DNA from: Exiguobacterium acetylicum
GTDB lineage: Bacteria; Bacillota; Bacilli; Exiguobacteriales; Exiguobacteriaceae
Assembly: GCF_019890935.1 (NCBI RefSeq)
Contig: NZ_CP082333.1
Coordinates: 2,010,001-2,074,000, forward strand
Direction of reading: 5' to 3'
Length of the DNA: 64,000 nucleotides
In this document: positions 18,375-27,668 of the stretch, one piece after another
How positions within the stretch are numbered: position 1 is the stretch's first letter
Layout: every line of letters starts with the position of its first letter
Position numbers and translations under genes: made by a program
The notes under the pieces: generated by a model
Told to the model about the DNA's origin: nothing
The model's database searches: none
Seen by the model: the letters and a program-made list of their open reading frames with translations, nothing else

Positions 18375-20471
18375 TCATTCCTCCTCTTGCTCCTGATCGA
18401 TGCGTGTTTCATGATGTCCACAAGATGTACATTCTACTTTCACACCGTTCTTGATTTTCTTTTGTACCATCATACTACTACATACCGGACATGGTTCTTC
18501 GACCGGTTTATCCCATGAGACGAACTCACACTCCGGATAGTTCGAACAACCGTAGAACAAACGTCCTTTTTTACTACGACGTTCGACGATGTCGCCCGTT
18601 CCACATGTCGGACACTTCACACCGATCTCGACTTGGATCGGTTTCGTGTTACGACACTCTGGGAAGTTCGAGCACGCCATGAACTTGCCATAACGCCCCA
18701 TCTTGATGACCATCGGATGACCACAGACTTCACAATCTTCTCCAGCCGGTTCATCTTTGATTTCAATCTTCTCGATTTCTGCTTCTGCTCGTGTCAGACG
18801 CTTTGCAAAGGACTTATAGATTGGATCGACGACTTCTGTCCACTGCATGTCACCTTTTTCGATCGCATCGAGTAAAGCTTCCATGTCTGCCGTGAACTGG
18901 ACAGTGATGAACTCTTGGAAATAGTCGCTGATCATATCGATGACGAGTTCACCGAGTTCCGTTGGTAAAAATTTCTTCTCTTCAAGCGTCACGTAACCCC
19001 GTTTTTGAATCGTATCGAGCGTCGGCGCATACGTCGACGGACGACCGATACCGAGCTCTTCCATCGCCCGGACGAGACGTGCTTCCGTATAACGTGGCGG
19101 TGGTTGTGTGAAGTGTTGTTTCGGTTCGATTGCTGATTGTTTCAACTCTTCCCCTTCATCGAGTGGAGGAAGTAGTCCTTCCTTGACGTCTGAAACCGCC
19201 TCATCGTCCGTATCTTCGATGTAGACCTTCATGAAGCCCGGGAATTTAACGGTCGACCCGTTCGCACGGAACGTGACGTCGTTCGAGACGAGATCGATCT
19301 TGACAGTATCGAGAATCGCTGGCGCCATCTGGCTTGCGACGAACCGTTCCCAAATTAGTTTATATAAGCGGAACTGATCACGCGATAAATACGATTTGAC
19401 GAGTTGCGGCTCGCGCATCGTCGAAGTCGGACGAACCGCTTCGTGTGCGTCTTGTGAGTTCGCTGATTTCTTTTCTTTACGTTTCTCGCTTGCGATGTAT
19501 TCTTTTCCGTACGCCTGCTCAATGAACCCGTGTGCTTCGAGGTTCGCCGAATCTGACGTCCGTGTCGAATCGGTACGCATATACGTGATTAAACCGACTG
19601 TACCTTCTTTTCCAATTTCGATTCCTTCGTATAGCTGTTGCGCAATCATCATCGTCTTCTTCGCTCGGAAGTTCAGCTTACGTGCTGCTTCCTGTTGCAA
19701 AGAACTCGTCGTAAACGGTAACGCTGGATTCCGTTTCCGCTCTTTTTTCGTGACGGAATCAACTGTGAAGTCTTCTGAGAGTTGATTCAAGATTTGATCG
19801 ACTTCTTCTTGCGAATGAAGTTCACGCTTCTTGCCATCGACTCCGTAGAAGTTCGCTTCGAGCTTTTCACCGTTTGCATCGAGTTCGAGTTTGATCGTCC
19901 AGTATTCTTCAGGCATGAACGCATTGATTTCTTGTTCACGATCGATGATCATCTTGACGGCAACGGATTGAACGCGTCCCGCAGATAACCCTTTTTTAAT
20001 CTTCTTCCATAATAACGGACTCATGCTGTAACCAACAAGGCGGTCCAAGATACGACGGGCTTGCTGCGCATCGACAAGATCATAGTTGAGCTTGCGTGGT
20101 CGCTTGAACGAATCCTTGATGGCATCTTTCGTGATTTCATTGAAGACGACGCGGCACTCCGTTGATTCATCAACGCCTAATGCTTTAGCTAAATGCCATG
20201 CGATCGCTTCCCCTTCACGGTCGGGGTCGGCTGCGAGATAGATTTTTTGTGCTTTTTTCGCAGCTGTCTTGAGTTCTTTTAAGACCGGACCTTTACCACG
20301 GATCGTGATATATTTCGGTTCATAGTCATGTTCGACGTCGACTCCCATTTGGCTTTTCGGCAAGTCAATGACGTGCCCCATCGACGCTTTCACGGTATAG
20401 TTGGATCCGAGATAACGTTTAATGGTTTTTGCCTTAGCGGGTGACTCGACGATTACTAGATATTTTGCCAT
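18375..20471 (-). CDS. topA: DNA topoisomerase I
   Basis: A 698-residue type IA topoisomerase that relaxes negative supercoils. The Toprim domain holds Glu9 ([10 protein letters not shown]) and the acidic DxDxE cluster at 82-86 (ADPDREGE). The active-site tyrosine is Tyr297 in [12 protein letters not shown]. Three Cys4 zinc ribbons follow in the last 120 residues (CEVCG, CPTCG and CPVCS pairs). Length is typical for Firmicutes. It is followed directly by trmFO. Confidence 0.98.
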   Translation of the reverse strand: MAKYLVIVESPAKAKTIKRYLGSNYTVKASMGHVIDLPKSQMGVDVEHDYEPKYITIRGKGPVLKELKTAAKKAQKIYLAADPDREGEAIAWHLAKALGVDESTECRVVFNEITKDAIKDSFKRPRKLNYDLVDAQQARRILDRLVGYSMSPLLWKKIKKGLSAGRVQSVAVKMIIDREQEINAFMPEEYWTIKLELDANGEKLEANFYGVDGKKRELHSQEEVDQILNQLSEDFTVDSVTKKERKRNPALPFTTSSLQQEAARKLNFRAKKTMMIAQQLYEGIEIGKEGTVGLITYMRTDSTRTSDSANLEAHGFIEQAYGKEYIASEKRKEKKSANSQDAHEAVRPTSTMREPQLVKSYLSRDQFRLYKLIWERFVASQMAPAILDTVKIDLVSNDVTFRANGSTVKFPGFMKVYIEDTDDEAVSDVKEGLLPPLDEGEELKQSAIEPKQHFTQPPPRYTEARLVRAMEELGIGRPSTYAPTLDTIQKRGYVTLEEKKFLPTELGELVIDMISDYFQEFITVQFTADMEALLDAIEKGDMQWTEVVDPIYKSFAKRLTRAEAEIEKIEIKDEPAGEDCEVCGHPMVIKMGRYGKFMACSNFPECRNTKPIQVEIGVKCPTCGTGDIVERRSKKGRLFYGCSNYPECEFVSWDKPVEEPCPVCSSMMVQKKIKNGVKVECTSCGHHETRIDQEQEEE

Positions 20472-20518
20472 TGCAATCGCTCCCTATTAGAGGCGTACTC
20501 GTATTTTAATCTCACTTA

Positions 20519-21346
20519 TCATAGTAGTCTCGATTCCCATTTGTCAACGTTCAGCCGAATACTTTTTGAAACTTCTTCCGGATCAAGGAGTGGAATCGCT
20601 CCTTCTGCGATCAATTGATTCGTTCCGGTAAAGAACGATTCCGTGGGACAACCCGGCAAACAATAGACATCTTTTCCTTGGTCAAGCGCATGACTGGCAG
20701 TATTCATCGTACCGCTTCGTTTCGCCGCTTCGACGATGATCAATGATGAGGACAATCCAGCAATGATTCGATTCCGTTCTAGAAATTGAAATTTTTGAAT
20801 AGGAGTTCCGGATGGATATTCGGAGAGAAGAAGACCGTGTGAGAGGATACGTTCAAAAAGACTGGAGTGAGAAGTAGGATACAGACGGTCAAGTCCTCCT
20901 GCGAGAACCGCAATCGTTGTCTGCTGGTGTTTTAAGGATAAGCGATGGACGAGGGCATCAATACCATAGGCACCTCCGGAAACGGTGGCGAGATCTGGGT
21001 GAAAGAAGGATTGCAGGAAACGCATGCGGGAAAGATGTTGCGGTGAGGGGGTTCGACTACCGATGATACTGACGCGTGGAAGTGTTAGACGGGACGGATC
21101 ACCGCGGTAAAAGAGGGCATAGACCGGTTGAGGGATCGTCAGTAACACAGTCGGAAACAGTGGATCTCCTTTGACTAGAATCGACTCTTCGATCCAATCA
21201 AGCTGTAGTGCTTGTTCATACCGTTTTCGAAGACGCGTCGAAACGGGTAATTCATGACTGGGAACGATTCCGAATTGCTCAATCAATCGGACGATCGTGT
21301 ACGGTACCTGACACATGGCGAAGCGGACATACAATTCACGTTTCAT
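20519..21346 (-). CDS. dprA: DNA-processing protein DprA (Smf)
   Basis: A 275-residue RecA-loading protein for incoming single-stranded DNA in natural transformation. The Rossmann-type core contains VSIIGSRTPSPQ, VSGGAYGIDALVHR and the later NRIIAGLSSSLIIVEAAKRSGTM-type segment. It sits between sucD and topA as in other Bacillales. Base use is odd: the coding strand is C-rich and G-poor between about 20790 and 21150, unlike neighbours. At 275 residues it is slightly short, lacking the C-terminal winged-helix domain of longer forms. Confidence 0.94.
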   Translation of the reverse strand: MKRELYVRFAMCQVPYTIVRLIEQFGIVPSHELPVSTRLRKRYEQALQLDWIEESILVKGDPLFPTVLLTIPQPVYALFYRGDPSRLTLPRVSIIGSRTPSPQHLSRMRFLQSFFHPDLATVSGGAYGIDALVHRLSLKHQQTTIAVLAGGLDRLYPTSHSSLFERILSHGLLLSEYPSGTPIQKFQFLERNRIIAGLSSSLIIVEAAKRSGTMNTASHALDQGKDVYCLPGCPTESFFTGTNQLIAEGAIPLLDPEEVSKSIRLNVDKWESRLL

Positions 21347-21384
21347 GAGATCAACGCTCCTTATTTAAGCTTCTTATTTATATA

Positions 21385-21425
21385 GAAGAAAGCCGTCCTG
21401 ATTTGATCAGGACAGCTTCTTTTTT
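21385..21425 (-). terminator. Terminator after sucD
   Basis: A 16-bp near-perfect stem between GAAGAAAGCCGTCCTGAT (21385-21402) and ATCAGGACAGCTTCTT (21406-21421). On the minus strand the stem is followed by a CTTTCTTCTAT tail, and on the plus strand by six T. It separates sucCD from dprA; the dprA transcript probably arises by read-through or from a weak promoter in the 38 bases before its start. Confidence 0.8.
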
Positions 21426-21428
21426 GAT

Positions 21429-22346
21429 TTATTTGACTGTGCTGTTCGTCACGCACTCGTCATAGATCCCTGCTTCTTTGATGACACGGATTAACGTCTC
21501 ACCAATGACAGCTGGTGTTTCTGCCACTTCGATTCCGTTTGCACGGAGTGTCTTGATTTTTTCAGCAGCTGTTCCTTTACCGCCAGAGATGATCGCACCT
21601 GCGTGACCCATCCGTTTGCCGGCAGGAGCTGTTTGACCACCGATGAAACCAATGACTGGTTTCGTCATGTTCGCTTTGACCCACTCAGCCGCTTCTTCTT
21701 CAGCTGTTCCACCGATTTCCCCTAACATGATGACGGCTTTTGTTTCTGGATCTTCATTGAATGCTTTGAGCGTATCGATGAAGTCCGTTCCATTGACCGG
21801 GTCGCCCCCGATACCAACAGCTGTCGATTGACCGATGCCAGCCGTCGTTAATTGATGGACAGCTTCATACGTCAAAGTCCCAGAACGTGAGACGATACCG
21901 ACATGACCTGGTGTATGGATGTATCCTGGCATGATACCAAGTTTCGCGACACCTGGAGTGATGACGCCCGGGCAGTTCGGTCCGATGAGGCGGACTGGTT
22001 TGCCTTCGAGGTAACGTTTTACTTTGACCATATCAAGAACTGGAATACCTTCCGTGATACAGATGATCAACGCAATGTTTGCATCTGCTGCTTCCATGAT
22101 TGCATCCGCTGCGAATGCTGGTGGTACGTAGATGATCGATGCGTTCGCACCCGTTTTTTCGACCGCTTGCGCGACCGTATCAAAAACAGGAACACCACCG
22201 AGTACTTCCGTACCTCCTTTTCCTGGTGTGACACCGCCTACGAGGTTTGTGCCGTAGTCGATCATCTGTTCACCATGGAACATCCCTTGGTTACCAGTAA
22301 TCCCTTGAATAATGACTTTCGTCGATTCGTTCACCCAAATACTCAT
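21429..22346 (-). CDS. sucD: Succinyl-CoA synthetase alpha subunit
   Basis: A 305-residue subunit of the TCA-cycle enzyme that interconverts succinyl-CoA and succinate with NTP formation. The CoA-binding Rossmann domain begins [13 protein letters not shown]. The phosphorylated histidine is His248 in [15 protein letters not shown]. It follows sucC by 13 nt with a GGGGGA ribosome site, and the two subunits form the active heterodimer or tetramer. Confidence 0.98.
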   Translation of the reverse strand: MSIWVNESTKVIIQGITGNQGMFHGEQMIDYGTNLVGGVTPGKGGTEVLGGVPVFDTVAQAVEKTGANASIIYVPPAFAADAIMEAADANIALIICITEGIPVLDMVKVKRYLEGKPVRLIGPNCPGVITPGVAKLGIMPGYIHTPGHVGIVSRSGTLTYEAVHQLTTAGIGQSTAVGIGGDPVNGTDFIDTLKAFNEDPETKAVIMLGEIGGTAEEEAAEWVKANMTKPVIGFIGGQTAPAGKRMGHAGAIISGGKGTAAEKIKTLRANGIEVAETPAVIGETLIRVIKEAGIYDECVTNSTVK

Positions 22347-22359
22347 CTTTAGCTCCCCC

Positions 22360-23520
22360 TTACTTCACGAGCGCAGCGATTTTTTCTGCGCCGTCTGCCA
22401 TTGATGTAGCTGCTGTAATCGCTAGACCTGAATCTTTGAGAATTTGTTTCCCTGCATCAACGTTCGTCCCTTCAAGACGAACGACGAGTGGCAATTCGAG
22501 ACCGACTTCTTTTGTCGCCGCAACGATACCTTCTGCGATGACGTCACATTTCATGATTCCACCGAAGATGTTGACGAAAATCCCTTTGACGTTCTCATCC
22601 GATAAGATCAGTTTGAAGGCTTCTGTTACTTTTTCCTTCGTCGCACCACCACCGACATCGAGGAAGTTCGCAGGATCACCACTGAAGTGTTTGATGATAT
22701 CCATCGTTGCCATGGCAAGACCAGCACCATTGACGAGGCAACCGATGTTTCCATCGAGCGCGATGTAGTTCAAATCACTCTTTGATGCTTCGACTTCGCG
22801 TGGATCTTCTTCTGTTTCATCACGTAACGCCACGATGTCCGCATGACGATACAATGCATTTGAGTCGAAGTTCAACTTCGCATCGAGTGCGAGGACTTCG
22901 CCATCCTTCGTCGTAACGAGTGGGTTGATTTCTGCGATCGAACAATCCTTGTCGACGAAGAAATTGTAGAGTTTCGTGACCATACCGACGAACTTGTTGA
23001 CGAGCTTCACAGGAACACCCATTGCGAACGCAAGTTTACGCGCTTGGAATCCTTGAAGACCAACTGCAGGATCGACGACTTCCTTGATGATTTTTTCTGG
23101 TGTCTCTTCCGCCACCTCTTCGATGTCCATACCACCTTCGCTTGATCCCATGATGACGACACGGCCTGTCACACGATCAAGTACGATTCCAAGATAGTAT
23201 TCTTTGTCAATCGCACACCCTTCTTCGACGAGAAGACGTTGAACGACTTTTCCTTCTGGACCTGTTTGGTGCGTGACGAGCGTTTTGCCGAGTAACTCCG
23301 TCGCATATTCCTTCACTTCTTCTTGCGATTTCGCAAGCTTGACGCCACCTGCTTTACCGCGTCCCCCCGCGTGAATTTGAGCTTTGACGACTTTAATCGG
23401 GCCCGACAATTGTTCTGATGCATCGACCGCCTCTTCGACGGTGAAGGCTGCGATTCCGTTTGGTACGGGTACACCGTACGAACGAAGTAATTCTTTTGCC
23501 TGATACTCATGTACATTCAT
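22360..23520 (-). CDS. sucC: Succinyl-CoA synthetase beta subunit (ADP-forming)
   Basis: A 386-residue ATP-grasp subunit. It has the N-terminal [20 protein letters not shown] signature, the Gly-rich [18 protein letters not shown] loop, the metal-binding AEINPLV and the C-terminal [17 protein letters not shown] segment that contacts SucD. It is the first gene of the sucCD operon, with a promoter and a cre-like sequence upstream. Confidence 0.98.
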   Translation of the reverse strand: MNVHEYQAKELLRSYGVPVPNGIAAFTVEEAVDASEQLSGPIKVVKAQIHAGGRGKAGGVKLAKSQEEVKEYATELLGKTLVTHQTGPEGKVVQRLLVEEGCAIDKEYYLGIVLDRVTGRVVIMGSSEGGMDIEEVAEETPEKIIKEVVDPAVGLQGFQARKLAFAMGVPVKLVNKFVGMVTKLYNFFVDKDCSIAEINPLVTTKDGEVLALDAKLNFDSNALYRHADIVALRDETEEDPREVEASKSDLNYIALDGNIGCLVNGAGLAMATMDIIKHFSGDPANFLDVGGGATKEKVTEAFKLILSDENVKGIFVNIFGGIMKCDVIAEGIVAATKEVGLELPLVVRLEGTNVDAGKQILKDSGLAITAATSMADGAEKIAALVK

Positions 23521-23559
23521 GAAAAAATCCCCCTTAACCCCTTTAGTTTCGGCTCTTTC

Positions 23560-23588
23560 ATTGTAGTTAAAATTGGAAGCGCTGTCTA
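23560..23588 (-). promoter_or_regulatory. Predicted sucCD promoter with overlapping cre-like sequence
   Basis: On the minus strand TAGACA (23588-23583) and TACAAT (23565-23560) have a 17-base spacer, a good sigma-A promoter 40 bases ahead of sucC. Plus-strand bases 23573-23588 (TTGGAAGCGCTGTCTA) match 14 of 16 positions of the CcpA cre consensus WTGNNARCGNWWWCAW and overlap the -35 box. Catabolite control of this TCA step would be sensible, but two mismatches leave the operator uncertain. Confidence 0.5.
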
Positions 23589-23607
23589 TCGTTATCGACC
23601 GAAAGCT

Positions 23608-23868
23608 TTATTTTTTCAGAATTTCATCTTGATCGAGACGATATAAAAAGGCGAATAACTCAGCGATGACACCGTATAATTCTTCTGGAATCTGTTCTGA
23701 TACTTGAACAGCATCTAGTAACGTCACCAACGTTTCGTCCTGCCGGATCGGAATATCATGTTTTAATGCCTCTTCTAAAATCCGTTCTGCGATGTGTTCC
23801 GATCCCTTAGCAACGACCTTTGGGGCATGCATCTGTTCTTCGTATGATAGAGCTATTGCTTTTTTCAT
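23608..23868 (-). CDS. Orphan FlhB C-terminal-domain homologue (YlqH/FlhX type)
   Basis: An 86-residue soluble protein equal to the cytoplasmic switch domain of the export protein FlhB (EscU/YscU family). It begins IALSYEEQM and continues APKVVAKGSEHIAERI, where FlhB has its sequence just after the NPTH autocleavage site. The NPTH itself and all membrane helices are missing. It thus resembles the released FlhB C-terminal fragment. It overlaps the FliK-like gene upstream by 4 nt. FlhX of Helicobacter, a similar protein, can replace the FlhB C-terminal part; here the role is inferred. Confidence 0.85.
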   Translation of the reverse strand: MKKAIALSYEEQMHAPKVVAKGSEHIAERILEEALKHDIPIRQDETLVTLLDAVQVSEQIPEELYGVIAELFAFLYRLDQDEILKK

Positions 23869-24731
23869 ATATGAAGATCCACCCTTCCGTTACGCGTTGA
23901 GATATCATGCGGTACGCGTTCTTTCATCTGTTCGACCCAATCGAATCGCGTCAATGCATAGCCTTGTTCCTCAAGACGAGTCTGGATTTGCGGTGTGTAG
24001 GCTTGCATGAACGTATTGACGTGCGCGTTCGGATGAAAGACGGAAATCGAAACATTCCGGTCTGCGATCAAGACGTCAACAGCGACCTCACCGAGCGTCG
24101 GTAATTGAAGATACAAGACGACGCGGGCATGATTTGGATCAAACGTCCGTTCAAACGGTGCTTCCATCATGAGATCAACATCTTCGAATGGTCCAAATTG
24201 AGGTAATTGAAATAAATAGACTCCTTTCCCTGCTTCGTTCGTTGCTTGGACGAGTTGTTGCGCTAAAATCTGATCACTCGTCTTTCGATCAAGCGTTCGA
24301 CCCGTCTCGTCACCCTTTGCCAGTTGAACGAGTTCGGTAAGGGCATGCTTTAACTGCTTCGCTTCTCCTTCCGTCACCGGTTGACCAATTTGCCTTAGAA
24401 GTTCCCGTGTTTCCGCAGTCGGTACCGCCTGACGTTGTAAAAAGGAGTCGAGTAACTGAGGTAGAGCCGACTTTTGCGGAACAGACTCGGTCGAGATGAT
24501 TTTTAAGACTGGTTGTCCCTCTGCTGAAACGACTTGAAAGCGATACATGTTCCCTTCTTTTAGTTCAGCCGTCGTTCCTGCCGTCAAGACACGTTGACCG
24601 ACTTGGAGTTCCATCAATCCGTCCGGCAACAGCTTTAATACTTTACCGACGATGTTTGCGCCTTCCCGTAACGGTAGGTTCGCATGATCGATGATTTTAA
24701 ATGGAAGTAAGGCGCGATGTTCGATTTGCAT
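23865..24731 (-). CDS. FliK-like hook-length control domain protein (YlqG type)
   Basis: A 288-residue protein of uncertain role. The last 100 residues resemble the FliK C-terminal domain: LYLQLPTLGEVAVDVLIADR, then a FMQAYTPQIQTRLEEQGYAL helix. FliK uses this domain to trip the FlhB export switch. The N-terminal part (about 25-85) is beta-rich and contains repeated short VGxxL/LxVGQRV units. No signal peptide or membrane segment is seen. It is coupled by a 4-nt overlap to the FlhB-like gene, so the pair may act together. It corresponds in position to Bacillus ylqG. Confidence 0.75.
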   Translation of the reverse strand: MQIEHRALLPFKIIDHANLPLREGANIVGKVLKLLPDGLMELQVGQRVLTAGTTAELKEGNMYRFQVVSAEGQPVLKIISTESVPQKSALPQLLDSFLQRQAVPTAETRELLRQIGQPVTEGEAKQLKHALTELVQLAKGDETGRTLDRKTSDQILAQQLVQATNEAGKGVYLFQLPQFGPFEDVDLMMEAPFERTFDPNHARVVLYLQLPTLGEVAVDVLIADRNVSISVFHPNAHVNTFMQAYTPQIQTRLEEQGYALTRFDWVEQMKERVPHDISTRNGRVDLHI

Positions 24732-24743
24732 GCTCGATTCCTC

Positions 24744-25496
24744 CTAAAGACGTTCTTTGACAGGACGGAATGTTTTCCGGTGAATCGGTGTGACGCCCAG
24801 TGTATCGAGCGCTTGTAAATGTATCGGTGTTCCGTAACCTGCGTGTGTTTCAAATCCATATCCCGGATACTCGATCGCATATTGTTCCATCATCGCATCT
24901 CGTGTCTCTTTCGCAACGACACTTGCAGCAGCAATCGAGACACTCCGCGCATCTCCTTTGATAAGAGAGAGTTGTGGTGTATCGTCGTCGAGTGTCATCG
25001 CATCGACAAGTAAGGCATCCGGTTGCAATTGGTGTACTGCGTCTTGCATCGCCCGTTTCGATGCTTGATAGATATTGATTTCGTCGATTTCAGCCGGTTC
25101 GATGATGCCGATCGCAATCTCAGCCACTTCTTGCAGATGCTTAAGTGCCGCTTGCCGCTGTACTTTACTCATCTGTTTGGAATCCGTTAGTCCTGGATGA
25201 TAAAAACCGTCTGGTAAGATGACAGCTGCTGCGACGACAGGACCAGCTAGTGGACCTCGTCCGACTTCGTCCACTCCCGCAATTCGAACGTACCCTTGCT
25301 GACGATACTCGTCTTCAAATGCGAGTCGCTCCTTGAAATCGATCCGTTGCTGCTCTTCGAGTGCAAATCGTCGTTCTGTCTGACGAAACAGCGTATGCAC
25401 CCCTTTTCGCGTATCTGAAGCCAGTTCCTGCTTCAATTGAATAAATTCTTCTAGTGTCGCTTTTTGCAATCGTTCTTTTACTTCTGCTATCTTCAT
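24744..25496 (-). CDS. rnhB: Ribonuclease HII
   Basis: A 250-residue type 2 RNase H that removes ribonucleotides and RNA primers from DNA hybrids. The catalytic motif is AGVDEVGRGPLAGPVVAAAV (about 77-96), and the GDARSVSIAAASVVAKETRD segment carries the later acidic and helix residues. The N-terminal 70 residues form the helical substrate-binding extension seen in Bacillus. It lies downstream of the rbgA terminator with only 16 bases of further intergenic DNA, so it is probably expressed by read-through. Confidence 0.97.
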   Translation of the reverse strand: MKIAEVKERLQKATLEEFIQLKQELASDTRKGVHTLFRQTERRFALEEQQRIDFKERLAFEDEYRQQGYVRIAGVDEVGRGPLAGPVVAAAVILPDGFYHPGLTDSKQMSKVQRQAALKHLQEVAEIAIGIIEPAEIDEINIYQASKRAMQDAVHQLQPDALLVDAMTLDDDTPQLSLIKGDARSVSIAAASVVAKETRDAMMEQYAIEYPGYGFETHAGYGTPIHLQALDTLGVTPIHRKTFRPVKERL

Positions 25497-25512
25497 ACAT
25501 CCTGCTCCTTTG

Positions 25513-25543
25513 AAAAAAACTTGGACATCAAAGGATGTCCAAG
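25513..25543 (-). terminator. Intrinsic terminator after rbgA
   Basis: A 10-bp stem, CTTGGACATC (25520-25529) with GATGTCCAAG (25534-25543), with a 4-base loop and, on the minus strand, a run of seven T. It directly follows the rbgA stop codon. Confidence 0.9.
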
Positions 25544-25547
25544 TCCG

Positions 25548-26411
25548 TTATGCATGCGTTTCCCATTCTTCGACTGTTTCAAGCGTCACCCGACCGAGCT
25601 TTTCCGTTCGTAGCTCATGCAGGAGCATTTCGCTCGTCCGCTCGAAATCGACATAGCCACCTGAGACGAAACCACGTTTTTTACCGATTGCTTCGAGTAC
25701 ATCAACCGCTTCTCCCGATACTTCGTCGAGTCGATAGCGCTCACGTAACTGCTCCGGATACCGTGTCTTTAGCTCACGAAGGGCAAATAGCGCAATATCG
25801 TCGATGTTTAAGATGTCATCCTTGATCGCTCCCGTCGCTGCTAACCGATATCCGACGACTTGATCGTCGAACTTCGGCCAGAGGATACCTGGTGTATCAA
25901 GTAATTCCATCTCACCTGTCTTCATCTTGATCCACTGCTGGCGTTTCGTCACACCTGGACGGTCACCCGTGATGGCAATATTTCGGCCAGCAAGTCGATT
26001 GATGAGCGTCGATTTCCCGACGTTCGGAATGCCGATGATCAAGGCACGGATCGCACTCGGATTCCGCCCTTTCTCCCGCATCCGTGCATGTTTTTCTTTC
26101 ATTAGTCGTAACGCACCTTCATGGATTTGATTCAATCCTTTATTGTGCTTCGCGTCAACCGCAACGACATCAACACCATCTGCTCGTAATGCCTGCATCC
26201 ATTGCTCCGTCACTCGTTTGTCCGCCATATCCGCCTTGTTGAGGACAATCAGTCGCGGCTTACCTGCCGTGATCTGTTCGACCATCGGGTTGCGGCTCGA
26301 CATCGGAAGACGGGCATCGACGAGTTCGATCACCACATCGATCAACTTTAGTTTTTCTGTGACTTCCCGACGTGCTTTGGCCATGTGACCGGGGAACCAT
26401 TGAATCGTCAT
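25548..26411 (-). CDS. rbgA: Ribosome biogenesis GTPase RbgA (YlqF)
   Basis: A 287-residue circularly permuted GTPase needed for late 50S assembly. Motifs appear in the order G4 (NKADM), G1 ([14 protein letters not shown]), G2/G3 (DTPGILWP). The start [16 protein letters not shown] carries the conserved N-terminal FPGHM sequence, with the catalytic His. The ATG at 26411 has AGGTGAAGGAT upstream; the longer frame to 26504 is rejected. It lies between lepB and rnhB, as in Bacillus. Confidence 0.97.
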   Translation of the reverse strand: MTIQWFPGHMAKARREVTEKLKLIDVVIELVDARLPMSSRNPMVEQITAGKPRLIVLNKADMADKRVTEQWMQALRADGVDVVAVDAKHNKGLNQIHEGALRLMKEKHARMREKGRNPSAIRALIIGIPNVGKSTLINRLAGRNIAITGDRPGVTKRQQWIKMKTGEMELLDTPGILWPKFDDQVVGYRLAATGAIKDDILNIDDIALFALRELKTRYPEQLRERYRLDEVSGEAVDVLEAIGKKRGFVSGGYVDFERTSEMLLHELRTEKLGRVTLETVEEWETHA

Positions 26412-26483
26412 ATCCTTCACCTCGTTCATATATTCCTGGACTTCTTGCTGATCATACGATACATGAAAAAACATCCACTCCCT

Positions 26484-26489
26484 AGTATA
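26484..26489 (-). promoter_or_regulatory. Candidate -10 element for rbgA (TATACT)
   Basis: TATACT on the minus strand in the context TTGCGTATACTAG, right after the lepB terminator. No convincing -35 box is found 16-18 bases upstream. The same TGCGTATACTAG string lies ahead of lepB (27141-27146). Confidence 0.3.
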
Positions 26490-26509
26490 CGCAACTTCAG
26501 ACAAGAAAA

Positions 26510-26551
26510 GAAGATGAGCTGCTTACTTTTAACGGCAAGCGTCTCATCTTC
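26510..26551 (-). terminator. Terminator after lepB
   Basis: A 9-bp stem, GAAGATGAG (26510-26518) with CTCATCTTC (26543-26551), encloses a 24-base loop, followed on the minus strand by a TTCTTTTCTTGT tail. It follows the lepB stop by 7 bases. The loop is long, so efficiency is uncertain. Confidence 0.6.
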
Positions 26552-26558
26552 GTTCGTT

Positions 26559-27122
26559 TTAATCGACAGAGCGTACATCATTGAAGGGATAGAAGACGAA
26601 GTTCGTCGTTCCGACGATTTGATCTTCATCCACAAAACCGATATCACGACTATCTTTTGAATTTTGACGATTATCTCCCATGACGAATATTTTTCCTTTT
26701 GGAACAATCGTCTCTCCTGTTCGCTCTTCAAGCGTGAAGTCTTCCGTCAATGGCACACCACTCATCTGGGCTTTGTATTCTTTCAAATACGGTTCGGCGA
26801 CTTTCTTATCGTTGACATACAATGTATCGTCTTTGTAATACATCGTATCTCCCGGAACAGCGATGACCCGTTTGATGTAATCTCGCGTTTCCGTTGCATG
26901 GAAGACGACGATATCGCCTCTTTCTGGCTCGTTAAAATAATATGGGATCTTATTGACGATCATTCGATCCGCATTGTGTAAGGTCGGCATCATCGATTCC
27001 CCATCAACAATCACAGGTACGAACAGGAACGTTCGAATGATGAACGCGATGACGAGTGCTACGACAAGCGCCTTTACCCAACTGAATAACTCCTTCACGA
27101 ATTCCACTCCCTTGATAAACAC
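26559..27122 (-). CDS. lepB: Type I signal peptidase
   Basis: A 187-residue serine/lysine peptidase that cleaves signal peptides on the outer face of the membrane. One membrane helix lies at about 14-35. The nucleophile is Ser43 in DGESMMPTL and the general base Lys84 in TRDYIKRVIAVPGD; the GDNRQNSKDSRDIG box is near the C-terminus. It resembles Bacillus SipS/SipT. The GTG at 27122 has AGGAAG 5 nt upstream; a GTG at 27098 with GGGAG is an alternative start. Confidence 0.96.
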   Translation of the reverse strand: MFIKGVEFVKELFSWVKALVVALVIAFIIRTFLFVPVIVDGESMMPTLHNADRMIVNKIPYYFNEPERGDIVVFHATETRDYIKRVIAVPGDTMYYKDDTLYVNDKKVAEPYLKEYKAQMSGVPLTEDFTLEERTGETIVPKGKIFVMGDNRQNSKDSRDIGFVDEDQIVGTTNFVFYPFNDVRSVD

Positions 27123-27140
27123 AATTTCTTCCTAAGGACT

Positions 27141-27162
27141 AGTATACGCATAAACAGCAAAA
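27141..27162 (-). promoter_or_regulatory. Candidate lepB promoter region with TTTTGCTG-N8-TATACTA motif
   Basis: On the minus strand TTTTGCTG (27162-27155) is followed after 8 bases by TATACT (27146-27141). The TATACT is a good -10 box placed about 20 bases before the lepB start, but no clear -35 is seen because the rplS terminator T-run lies there. The same TTTTGCTG-N8-TATACTA arrangement precedes rpsP. Confidence 0.35.
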
Positions 27163-27187
27163 AAAAGAAGCTTGTCCGGAGACAAGC
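27159..27187 (-). terminator. Intrinsic terminator after rplS
   Basis: A stem of GCTTGTC (27170-27176) and GACAAGC (27181-27187) with a CGGA loop; on the minus strand it is followed by CTT and a run of eight T (27166-27159). It follows the rplS stop by 15 bases. Confidence 0.85.
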
Positions 27188-27202
27188 CACTTTTTCACAT
27201 GA

Positions 27203-27556
27203 TTAACGACGAATTTCTTTAATACGCGCCGCTTTACCACGAAGGTTACGGAGGTAGTAAAGTTTCGCACGACGGACTTTACCGTAGCGAACGACTTCGA
27301 TTTGTGCAACACGTGGTGAGTGGAGCGGGAAAGCACGCTCAACGCCAACTCCGTAAGAAATTTTACGGACTGTGAATGTTTCACTGATGCCGCCACCGTG
27401 ACGTTTGATGACTACGCCTTCGAAGAGCTGAATACGCTCACGCGTACCCTCGACGACTTTAACGTGTACACGGACTGTATCCCCAGGACGGAACGCAGGG
27501 ACGTCTGACTTGATTTGTTCTTGTGTAAGTTCACGGAACAATTGTTGTGTGTTCAT
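27203..27556 (-). CDS. rplS: 50S ribosomal protein L19
   Basis: A 117-residue ribosomal protein located at the 30S-50S interface. The core [16 protein letters not shown] and the [19 protein letters not shown] loop are highly conserved, as is the basic C-terminal [12 protein letters not shown]. It follows trmD with a 112-base gap that holds a structured leader. Confidence 0.99.
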   Translation of the reverse strand: MNTQQLFRELTQEQIKSDVPAFRPGDTVRVHVKVVEGTRERIQLFEGVVIKRHGGGISETFTVRKISYGVGVERAFPLHSPRVAQIEVVRYGKVRRAKLYYLRNLRGKAARIKEIRR

Positions 27557-27660
27557 GAATGATTTCTCCTTTTTTCACCAATGTTCTTATCTTCATTTGC
27601 TTCAAGCATCCGACAGCGGAACATCGTTAATGGGTGGCTTTTGCCACATGTTTTAACTTA
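27557..27660 (-). promoter_or_regulatory. Structured rplS leader, candidate L19 autoregulatory leader
   Basis: The transcribed leader between trmD and rplS contains a perfect hairpin GTGGC-AAAA-GCCAC, then ATGTTC that can pair with a downstream GAACAT, enclosing a small GCTTGAAGC hairpin, before the AAGGAGAAA ribosome site. Bacillales carry a known L19 leader element upstream of rplS (Rfam family L19_leader), and position and structure fit. I could not score it with a covariance model. Confidence 0.5.
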
Positions 27661-27668
27661 TCATAGAT

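Noticed and set aside
26412-26504. N-terminal extension of RbgA to 26504
   Set aside because: The conserved N-terminus starts at [10 protein letters not shown] with a good ribosome site; the extra 31 residues cover the leader and candidate promoter.
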